The position numbers and the translations under genes are program-made. A stretch of 17,484 bases of DNA from an uncultured beta proteobacterium. Its GTDB lineage: Bacteria; Pseudomonadota; Gammaproteobacteria; Burkholderiales; Burkholderiaceae. Numbering within the stretch: position 1 is the first letter of the stretch; the number at the start of each line of letters is the position of its first letter. The stretch lies in NCBI GenBank assembly GCA_903843315.1, contig CAIMPQ010000020.1, positions 1 to 17,484 on the forward strand. Direction: 5' to 3'. Below the pieces are notes generated by a model. That model was not told the DNA's origin and did no database searches. It worked only from the letters and a program-made list of their open reading frames with translations. Shown here in pieces: positions 6,607 to 12,739 of the stretch.

Positions 6607-7742
6607 GCTTGAATCTCACGCATCTGCTTAAAATAAGCCCTAACGAGATTGTGATAACGCTCGTCATCCAATAAGAAAGCATCATGTCCATGCGGAGCAT
6701 CAATCTCGGCATAACTGACTGCACTTTTATTGCTCAGCAAAGATTGCACAATCTCGCGGCTACGATTTGGCGGGAAGCGCCAATCAGTAGAGAAACTCAC
6801 CACCAAAAATTTTGCCTGAACCTCAGCGAGGGCGCGGTTTAAGCTACCTCCATAGCGACGGGATGGGTCAAAATAGTCCAAGGCACGGGTAATGAGAAGG
6901 TAAGTATTGGCATCAAAGTAAGTGGAAAACTTTTCACCTTGATGGCGCAAATAACTCTCTACCTCAAACTCAACGTCAAAGCTAAAACGATAGTCATCTG
7001 ATTCACCATTAGGACGCTGCAATTCACGGCCAAACTTCTCAGCCATATCGTCATCAGATAAATAGGTAATGTGGCCGACCATACGCGCTAGACGTAAACC
7101 ACGCTTAGGTACGACGCCATGCTCGTAATAATTCCCCCCATAAAAATCCGGGTCAGACAGAATGGCATTACGCGCCACTTCATTAAAGGCAATATTTTGG
7201 GCGCTGAGTTTTGGTGTTGAAGCAACCACAACACAGTGATCAATCCGCTTAGGGAACTGAATCGCCCATGCCATCGCTTGCATACCACCTAAACTGCCAC
7301 CCATGACTGCAGCAAACTTCCGAATCCCCAATTTATCTGCTAGACGCGCCTGAGTGTTGACCCAATCTTCTACCGTCACTACCGGAAAGTCAGCCCCATA
7401 AGGCTTCCCAGTTAGGGGATTGATGCTCATTGGTCCAGTAGAACCAAAACAAGAACCTAAATTATTCACGCCAATCACAAAAAAATGATCTGTATCGACA
7501 GGCTTACCTGGACCAATCATGTTGTCCCACCAGCCAATATCCTCTTCGTCTTCTGGACTCGGACCAGCTACATGATGGGATGCATTGAGTGCATGGCAAA
7601 TTAATACCGCATTACTTTTGTCTGCGTTCAGCTTACCGTAAGTTTCAATTACTAAATCGTAGCCAGATAACATGGCGCCACTCTGCAAAGGCAGGGGCTC
7701 GGCAAAATGAATAGTGTTTCTAGAGAGGTGTAGCTCGCTCAT
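6603..7742 (-). CDS. metX: Homoserine O-acyltransferase MetX (acetyl- or succinyl-transferring)
   Basis: MetX activates homoserine by O-acylation, the first committed step of methionine synthesis. The 379-residue alpha/beta hydrolase has ALNASHHVAG (51-60), the oxyanion/WWDNMIGPGK segment (71-80), the nucleophile elbow GGSLGGMQA with Ser150, catalytic Asp320 in STDWRFPP and His353 in PHGHDAFL. All triad residues are present and the length is normal. Many betaproteobacterial MetX enzymes have been reassigned from acetyl-CoA to succinyl-CoA use. The Arg right after the DW pair (residue 322) may bear on this, but I cannot settle the acyl donor from the sequence. It starts in a 4-nt overlap with slmA and ends in a 4-nt overlap with metW, so translation is probably coupled. 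Confidence 0.95.
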   Translation of the reverse strand: MSELHLSRNTIHFAEPLPLQSGAMLSGYDLVIETYGKLNADKSNAVLICHALNASHHVAGPSPEDEEDIGWWDNMIGPGKPVDTDHFFVIGVNNLGSCFGSTGPMSINPLTGKPYGADFPVVTVEDWVNTQARLADKLGIRKFAAVMGGSLGGMQAMAWAIQFPKRIDHCVVVASTPKLSAQNIAFNEVARNAILSDPDFYGGNYYEHGVVPKRGLRLARMVGHITYLSDDDMAEKFGRELQRPNGESDDYRFSFDVEFEVESYLRHQGEKFSTYFDANTYLLITRALDYFDPSRRYGGSLNRALAEVQAKFLVVSFSTDWRFPPNRSREIVQSLLSNKSAVSYAEIDAPHGHDAFLLDDERYHNLVRAYFKQMREIQA

Positions 7743-8389
7743 TCTGAGAGAAGGATGCGCAAACTAATATCAGAGGCGTCTGTTGGCAGTTTTTTAAAGC
7801 CACTGCGGGCAAAACGATGCCAACGACCCAAAACAAAACTCATCAACATGGCAGCACGAATGCTTACTTCCTCTTGGCCGACTTGCGCCCAAGCGCCACC
7901 TTGAGACTGTGCAATCCGCAAAGCTTGCTTTAGAGATGCCTCAACGCGATCTAGAACCTGGGTGATGCGCTCTTGCAAACGATCATCCTCTTGTAGTAAT
8001 GCATCGCCCAATAGAACGCGAGTCATACCTGGATTTTTTTCAGCAAAGAACAACAGCATCTGCAAAATACCGCGAGCCTGGGCAAGACCAGACTCTTCTT
8101 TTTGATTGATCTGATTAATTAAACCAAAAACAGTTTGCTCAATAAAAGAAATCAAACCTTCAAACATCTGCGCTTTACTAGCGAAGTGCCGATATAAAGC
8201 TGCTTCAGAAACTTGAATTTTGGCCGCTAAGGCAGCCGTAGTTACGCGCTCACCCTTGGGGTTTTGCAACATCTCCGCAAGCACTTGCAAGATCTGTAAA
8301 CGGCGCTCTCCTGGGCGCGGCCGCTTACGCGTCTTACCAGTGTCAGCGCTGCTGACATCGATATCTGCTGGCTTGATAGATTCGCGCAT
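7739..8389 (-). CDS. slmA: Nucleoid occlusion factor SlmA (TetR family)
   Basis: SlmA is a TetR-type DNA-binding protein that, on its chromosomal sites, blocks FtsZ ring assembly over the nucleoid. The 216-residue protein has a basic N-terminal extension (KTRKRPRPGERR, about 19-30). A helix-turn-helix follows, with VTTAALAAKIQVSEAALYRH near 49-68, closely matching the E. coli SlmA block that ends VSEAALYRHF. Further SlmA-like segments follow: LISFIEQTVF, EKNPGMTRVLLGDALL and DRLQERI. These separate it from ordinary metabolic TetR repressors. There is no obvious Shine-Dalgarno before ATG 8389, 10 nt after the argB stop, and the next Met is inside the DNA-binding domain. It overlaps metX by 4 nt. 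Its operon partners are metabolic genes, so its level may be tied to them. Confidence 0.92.
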   Translation of the reverse strand: MRESIKPADIDVSSADTGKTRKRPRPGERRLQILQVLAEMLQNPKGERVTTAALAAKIQVSEAALYRHFASKAQMFEGLISFIEQTVFGLINQINQKEESGLAQARGILQMLLFFAEKNPGMTRVLLGDALLQEDDRLQERITQVLDRVEASLKQALRIAQSQGGAWAQVGQEEVSIRAAMLMSFVLGRWHRFARSGFKKLPTDASDISLRILLSE

Positions 8390-8399
8390 GTGTAATGAA

Positions 8400-9305
8400 T
8401 TATCTCGAGCGAATCATCGTACCGAACGCTTGCTCGGTCAGAATTTCTAATAGCAAAGAGTGCTCAATGCGCCCATCAATGATGTGCACTGAATTGACGC
8501 CGCTCTTAGCTGCATCTAACGCAGAGGAAATCTTGGGCAGCATGCCACCTGAAATAGTGCCATCAGCAAATAAAGCATCGATTTCGCGAGCCGTTAAATC
8601 GGTGAGTAGCTTGCCATCCTTATCCATTACACCCGGAATATTCGTCATCATGACCAACTTCTCTGCATGTAAGATCTCAGCCATCTTGCCAGCAACCAAG
8701 TCAGCATTGATGTTGTAAGCCTGACCTTCAGCACTAAAACCAATTGGTGAAATCACCGGAATAAAGGCATCGTCTTGCAATGCCCTCACAACTGCCGGAT
8801 TAATGGCTTCAATCTCACCCACAAAACCAAGATCAATGGTGCTACCTGGATTCTTTTCATCTGGCACGAACATTTTCTTGGCATGGATGAGCCCCCCATC
8901 CTTACCAGTCAAGCCTACAGCCTGACCGCCAAAGTGGTTAATCAACATCACAATATCTTGTTGCACCTCACCGCCCAGAACCCACTCCACCACTTCCATG
9001 GTTTCTTCATCCGTAACACGCATGCCCTGAATAAAAGTTCCAGTCTTACCAATTTTTTTAAGCGCTTCATCAATCTGTGGACCGCCGCCATGAACTACAA
9101 CGGGATTCATACCAACCAGCTTCAACAAAATGACATCGCGAGCAAAACTTTCTTTGAGGCGATCTTCAATCATGGCGTTGCCACCGTACTTAATCACGAT
9201 TGTCTTACCGTGATACGCGCGGATGTATGGCAAAGCTTCAGCCAGAATCTCCGCCTTTAATAAAGGGGAGATATCACTAATAGTAGTAGGTAAATGCTTA
9301 GTCAT
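8400..9305 (-). CDS. argB: N-acetylglutamate kinase
   Basis: ArgB phosphorylates N-acetylglutamate, the second step of arginine synthesis. The 301-residue amino-acid-kinase fold protein has KYGGNAM (39-45), VVHGGGPQID (70-79), GLTGKDGG (131-138) and INADLVAGKMAEI near 230-242, followed by MMTNIPGV. It also has an N-terminal helix (AEILAEALPYIRAYHGKT, about 18-35) like that of arginine-inhibited hexameric enzymes such as Pseudomonas ArgB, so feedback inhibition by arginine is likely. The gene starts 12 nt after dksA with no convincing Shine-Dalgarno and ends 10 nt before slmA. It is part of the dksA-to-ampG run. Confidence 0.97.
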   Translation of the reverse strand: MTKHLPTTISDISPLLKAEILAEALPYIRAYHGKTIVIKYGGNAMIEDRLKESFARDVILLKLVGMNPVVVHGGGPQIDEALKKIGKTGTFIQGMRVTDEETMEVVEWVLGGEVQQDIVMLINHFGGQAVGLTGKDGGLIHAKKMFVPDEKNPGSTIDLGFVGEIEAINPAVVRALQDDAFIPVISPIGFSAEGQAYNINADLVAGKMAEILHAEKLVMMTNIPGVMDKDGKLLTDLTAREIDALFADGTISGGMLPKISSALDAAKSGVNSVHIIDGRIEHSLLLEILTEQAFGTMIRSR

Positions 9306-9317
9306 TGCAAATAAAGT

Positions 9318-9806
9318 TTATTCGCCAAATAATTTTTGGCGGAGTTCACGACGCTCTTGAGCTTCAAGAGATAAATTGGCTGTAGGCCTTGCAATTAAAC
9401 GGTTCAAGCCGATAGGCTCACCTGTCTCTTCACACCATCCATAGTCACCAGACTCAATACGAGCTAAAGCTTGCTCTACTTTTTTAAGCAATTTACGCTC
9501 GCGATCACGAGTGCGCAATTCCAATGCATGCTCTTCTTCAATCGTTGCTCGATCAGCAGGATCTGGAACCAAAATATTTTCACGAAGATGCTCAGTTGTT
9601 TCGAAGGCATTTTTTAAAATGTCCTCTTTTAGAGTCTGTAGTTTTTGACGGAAAAAATCCAGCTGTGCAGCATTCATGTAGTCCTTCTCGGACATTTTGA
9701 GCAATTCAGCTTCAGTTAATGGCGCACCTTTTACAGTCTTAGTGCTCGCAGCCTTACTGCTAGCTTTTGCAGCAGTAGCTGGTTTTGTTGCTGTTTTTAC
9801 CGTCAT
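9318..9806 (-). CDS. dksA: RNA polymerase-binding transcription factor DksA, zinc-finger Cys depleted
   Basis: DksA binds the secondary channel of RNA polymerase and, with ppGpp, adjusts rRNA and amino-acid promoters. The 162-residue protein has an Ala/Lys/Thr-rich, probably disordered N-terminal tail (1-28), a coiled coil (about 45-120) with the tip motif DPADRA (Asp82, Asp85, Ala87, matching the E. coli DPVDRA tip) and the EEEHALELRTRDRERK stretch. A C-terminal globular part follows. Of the four zinc-ligand positions only Cys125 remains; the others are Thr128, Ser146 and Ala149. I recall such Cys-poor forms as usual in alpha- and betaproteobacteria. ATG 9806 has a good upstream AGGAAAG. The 122-bp spacer upstream carries a repeat cluster and probably the operon promoter. 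argB follows after 12 nt. Confidence 0.95.
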   Translation of the reverse strand: MTVKTATKPATAAKASSKAASTKTVKGAPLTEAELLKMSEKDYMNAAQLDFFRQKLQTLKEDILKNAFETTEHLRENILVPDPADRATIEEEHALELRTRDRERKLLKKVEQALARIESGDYGWCEETGEPIGLNRLIARPTANLSLEAQERRELRQKLFGE

Positions 9807-9865
9807 CTCATTCTTTCCTAGATTTGAAGCATTATTGCCTCATTCTGCCAAACTTTTGCTAACCT

Positions 9866-9893
9866 TTTATCAATATTGTTCGATATTCATCAA
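9866..9893 (-). promoter_or_regulatory. Possible dksA operon promoter
   Basis: On the minus strand TTGATG (9893-9888) and GATAAA (9871-9866) are separated by 16 nt. Each box matches 4 of 6 consensus bases. It is the best placed pair upstream of dksA and would give a leader of about 55 nt. The match is weak and other pairs in this AT-rich spacer are possible. Confidence 0.25.
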
Positions 9894-9898
9894 TATTG
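9869..9898. repeat. Three tandem 10-bp repeats upstream of dksA
   Basis: Plus-strand units are ATCAATATTG (9869-9878), TTCGATATTC (9879-9888) and ATCAATATTG (9889-9898). The outer two are identical and the middle one shares six of ten bases, giving a consensus near WTCRATATTS. Each outer unit contains the palindrome CAATATTG. The 10-bp period puts all units on one face of the helix, and they cover the putative dksA promoter boxes. This suggests an operator or bend site, but no regulator is recognised. Confidence 0.5.
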
Positions 9899-9928
9899 AC
9901 CGTGGCGGCGGATTGTACCCGACTCTAG

Positions 9929-10987
9929 CTATGCCAAACATCCTTCAAGCCCAGCCAGCAGCGTGTCTTTAGGCAAATCAATGCCTATGAAGACCATGCG
10001 GGTTTGTTTGGGCTCAGTTCCCCAAGGACCAGCCAAATCACTGCCCATCATCTGGTGAACGCCCTGAAACACCACTTTTCGATTACTTCCCTTTACATAG
10101 AGCACGCCTTTGTAGCGCAACATCTTCTCTCCAAAGACCTCCAAAATACCCCCGAGGAAGTCTTCCAATTTTTTATGATCAAAGGGTTTATCACTACGAA
10201 AAACGAAGGATTGAATGCGGTCTGTATGGCCTGCGTGTCCATGATGATCATGGCTATGGTCGTGTCCAGAAGGACTGTGATCATGGTCGTGACTATGATC
10301 GTGGTCACAGTGTTCGTGATCATGATCATCTTGCTCCAAGAAATGCGGATCAATATCAAGCTTAGCGTTTAAGTTAAAGCCCTTGAGGTCTAAAACTGCA
10401 TCTAAGGGAACCACCCCCTTAGAAATGCCCGTAATAGGGGCTCTTGGGTTCATATGCATTAGGCGCTTGCGTAAAGTATCAACTTCAGCTGGCGTTACGA
10501 GATCAGTCTTGGTAATAAAGATTTGATCAGCAAACCCCACTTGACGCTGAGCCTCTTCATGCTCATTTAACTGCTGCGGACCATGCTTGGCATCCACCAA
10601 GGTGACAACCGCATCCAACACATAGTGATTAGCAACGTCGTCATCCATGAAAAAAGTTTGCGCTACCGGCCCTGGATTGGCTACGCCAGTAGTTTCAATG
10701 ACAACGCGCTCAAAGCTAATTTTCTTATCTTTGCGCTGTTCCCAAAGTTCATTTAAGGCTTCAACCAGATCACCACGGATGGTGCAGCAAATACATCCAT
10801 TACTCATCTGAACAATGTTCTCTTGATTGTCTTGAACCAAGATGTCATTGTCGATGTTCTCTTCACCAAATTCATTCTCAATCACGGCAATTTTTTTGCC
10901 ATGCTGCTCAGTGAGAATGTGCTTAAGCAGAGTAGTTTTGCCGCTTCCTAAGAAGCCCGTCAAAATCGTTACCGGAATTAATGCCAT
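9929..10987 (-). CDS. CobW/YjiA-type (COG0523) GTP-binding metal chaperone with His-rich linker
   Basis: This G3E-family P-loop GTPase is closest in layout to E. coli YjiA. Using ATG 10987 it is 352 residues: Walker A GFLGSGKTT (11-19), ENEFGEE (37-43), the metal-binding CXCC motif NGCICC (63-68), IETTG (97-101), TKTD (159-162) for guanine recognition, and a C-terminal CobW_C domain with LRYKGVLYVKG and PWGTEPKQTRMVFIG. Between the domains, residues 222-254 hold 15 His among 33, plus Asp, a likely zinc or other divalent-metal reservoir. Family members insert or deliver Zn/Co; the client here is unknown. An in-frame ATG at 11002 lacks a Shine-Dalgarno, while the ATG at 10987 has GGA 6 nt upstream, so I chose 10987. 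The gene follows xerC after about 68 bp and precedes dksA. Confidence 0.9.
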   Translation of the reverse strand: MALIPVTILTGFLGSGKTTLLKHILTEQHGKKIAVIENEFGEENIDNDILVQDNQENIVQMSNGCICCTIRGDLVEALNELWEQRKDKKISFERVVIETTGVANPGPVAQTFFMDDDVANHYVLDAVVTLVDAKHGPQQLNEHEEAQRQVGFADQIFITKTDLVTPAEVDTLRKRLMHMNPRAPITGISKGVVPLDAVLDLKGFNLNAKLDIDPHFLEQDDHDHEHCDHDHSHDHDHSPSGHDHSHDHHGHAGHTDRIQSFVFRSDKPFDHKKLEDFLGGILEVFGEKMLRYKGVLYVKGSNRKVVFQGVHQMMGSDLAGPWGTEPKQTRMVFIGIDLPKDTLLAGLEGCLA

Positions 10988-11017
10988 GAATGATCCAATC
11001 AAATTCTAAAATCGTGC

Positions 11018-11033
11018 TTTCCCAAAGGGGAAA
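11018..11033 (-). terminator. Small hairpin between xerC and the CobW-type gene
   Basis: On the minus strand TTTCCC (11033-11028), a CTTT loop and GGGAAA (11023-11018) form a perfect 6-bp stem. It is followed by gcacgattttag, which is only a weak T-tract. It could be a partial terminator, a processing stop or an attenuator, or be without function. It lies in the only sizeable gap between xerC and the GTPase gene. Confidence 0.3.
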
Positions 11034-11055
11034 ACTCACTATATTACCCAGTTCC

Positions 11056-12057
11056 TCAGCCTTTACCAGCCTTTGCGCGTGGATGCGCCTTATCGTATGC
11101 CTGAGCAAGGTGCTGAAAATCTAAGGACGTATAAATCTGGGTACTAGCGATGCTGGCATGCCCCAACATCTCCTGCACGGCACGTAAGTCTTGGGAGGAC
11201 TGCAACACATGACTTGCAAAGCTATGGCGCATCATGTGGGGGTGAACATGGGTAGGCAATCCAGCACGCATTGCTAGAGTACGTAAACGTGATTGCACTG
11301 TACGTGGTGATAAGCGCTTTCCAGTAGCAGATAAAAAGAGAGCATTCGATTGCTCGACATACTCACCCGCATCACGACGTTGACGCCAAACTTTCAGGGA
11401 TTGCATCGCCGGCCCTCCAACGGGAACCGACCTTCTTTTACCGCCTTTACCTAATACCGTTACTTCCGCAGCATCCCAATCCAGCCAACCCGCAGACTCC
11501 TGTTGACGATCTTTACTTTGCATGACATCAATTCCTAACAACTCCGATAGACGCAAGCCAGAGGAATAGAGCAAATCAATAATGGCTGCATCCCGAATCG
11601 ATTCCAAATCTTTTTTCTCTTCCGCCTCCTTGACTGCTTGGTTCACGAGTGCAAGAGCTTGCTCGACCGAAAGGGCTTTAGGCAGGGACTTTAGACGTTT
11701 GGGGGCTTTCACATCATCAACGGGATTAGCTACTAGATTACCGGCTACCTTGCCAGCACGTGCATCTCGCCTCGCATCTTTTTCTGTAAGCCAGTCATAC
11801 CAACCACGCCATGCTGAAAGTGCTCTGGCAATACTTCTAGAGGACTTTCCTTTAGAGTGCAAGCGACCGGCCCAACGACGCACATGGCCGTTGCTCACTT
11901 TTAATAAATCAATGGAATCTTCCAGAGCAAAAGTTTGTAAATCGCTCAGATCCATGCCATACGCCTTGAGCGTATGCGTAGATAGTTGACGCAAGACATG
12001 CAGCTCATGCAAATATTCCTGCATGAGAGGATGAAGATCAGTCGCCTTTAATTTCAT
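11056..12057 (-). CDS. xerC: Tyrosine recombinase XerC
   Basis: XerC, with XerD, resolves chromosome dimers at dif. The 333-residue protein has an N-terminal SAM-like core-binding domain (about 8-120) with YLHELHVLRQLSTHTLKAYG. The catalytic domain has Arg169 (SSGLRLSELL), Lys204 (VLGKGGKRRSVP), His274-x-x-Arg277 (HMMRHSFASH), His300 (MLGHASIASTQIYT) and the nucleophile Tyr309, so it is complete. It is slightly longer than E. coli XerC, with extra residues near 96-108 and 140-152. Its ATG lies inside the end of the DUF484 gene (20-nt overlap), with AGG 3 nt upstream. The DUF484-xerC pairing and the lack of any integrase-type context favour housekeeping XerC over a mobile-element recombinase. 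Confidence 0.93.
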   Translation of the reverse strand: MKLKATDLHPLMQEYLHELHVLRQLSTHTLKAYGMDLSDLQTFALEDSIDLLKVSNGHVRRWAGRLHSKGKSSRSIARALSAWRGWYDWLTEKDARRDARAGKVAGNLVANPVDDVKAPKRLKSLPKALSVEQALALVNQAVKEAEEKKDLESIRDAAIIDLLYSSGLRLSELLGIDVMQSKDRQQESAGWLDWDAAEVTVLGKGGKRRSVPVGGPAMQSLKVWRQRRDAGEYVEQSNALFLSATGKRLSPRTVQSRLRTLAMRAGLPTHVHPHMMRHSFASHVLQSSQDLRAVQEMLGHASIASTQIYTSLDFQHLAQAYDKAHPRAKAGKG

Positions 12058-12712
12058 AAGCCTGGATACGATCCAAAGCTGCAGCGGTTAATTCAGCAAT
12101 TTGACGCAGATAGAAAGCGCCCATGTCTGCAGTAAAGCGCGTTTCATCTTTGCTTGCCAATAGCAGCACTGCTGGTGATTGGGTAGCGCCAATACTCTTG
12201 CCCAACGGCAACCCAATAGCCACCATGCTTTGCCACTCTGGATCAATTGTAATTTGGCTTGCCAGTAAATCAACGCTGGCGGTAGCCAACTCTTTGGCCG
12301 AGCCACACAGCGGTGCATCTACCCAAGGACCAAATGCAGAATTGGGGGACAGGAGTTGCGCAGACTCCACTTCAAATACTTCGGCTAAGCCAGCAGTAAT
12401 AGCGCTTTCAACATCGGCCTGATTGTTGGCCTTCATTAAACGCAACAGCCAAGCAACCAAACTCTGTTGGGTCTTATCGTTACGACTTCCAAAGTGCAGC
12501 ATTTCACTTAAGCGACGATTAAGCTCTTGATTTTGAGTACGCAACACTGTCATTTGGCGTTCTTGCAAAGAGATAGTGCGATCTTCATGTGGATGCTTAA
12601 TGCGAATCTCATTGAAGAGGGCTGCGTAACGCTCAAAGAAGCCAGGGGTTGCACGTAACCACTCTGCAACTAACTCTTCTTGTTCTGCTTGTTTTGGATC
12701 TATTGCGCTCAT
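12038..12712 (-). CDS. DUF484 family protein (YigA-like)
   Basis: This 224-residue cytosolic protein of the DUF484 family has the usual N-terminal segment (EEELVAEWLR-type helix, then TPGFFERYAALFNEIRIKHP at about 23-42). A short coiled coil follows (about 45-72, ISLQERQMTVLRTQNQELNRR), then a GAF-like C-terminal half (about 85-220). Its function is unknown. In many proteobacteria it is encoded between dapF and xerC, and here it still overlaps xerC by 20 nt although dapF is elsewhere. ATG 12712 is preceded by a purine-rich GAGAAAGAGATAG and lies 27 nt after gatB, so it may be cotranscribed with the gat genes. Confidence 0.9.
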   Translation of the reverse strand: MSAIDPKQAEQEELVAEWLRATPGFFERYAALFNEIRIKHPHEDRTISLQERQMTVLRTQNQELNRRLSEMLHFGSRNDKTQQSLVAWLLRLMKANNQADVESAITAGLAEVFEVESAQLLSPNSAFGPWVDAPLCGSAKELATASVDLLASQITIDPEWQSMVAIGLPLGKSIGATQSPAVLLLASKDETRFTADMGAFYLRQIAELTAAALDRIQAYEIKGD

Positions 12713-12739
12713 CTATCTCTTTCTCAATATGTACTTTGA

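Noticed and set aside
8775..9260. 161-codon open frame on the plus strand
   Set aside because: It lies wholly antisense to argB, whose protein has all kinase motifs. The frame's product has no recognisable domain and no ribosome site.
10004..10372. Open frames on both strands with Met/Ile/Val/Thr-rich products
   Set aside because: They arise from off-frame reading of the His/Asp codon repeats of the GTPase linker.
10988..11055. Zur-type operator upstream of the metal GTPase
   Set aside because: The segment has TAATATAGT-like bases but no dyad resembling the Zur consensus I know.
11582..11989. 135-codon open frame on the plus strand
   Set aside because: It is antisense to xerC, and its Ser/Ala/Leu-rich product has no domain.
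11056..12057. Integrase of a mobile element
   Set aside because: The tyrosine recombinase overlaps DUF484 and has no attachment repeats, tRNA or cargo genes nearby; housekeeping XerC fits.
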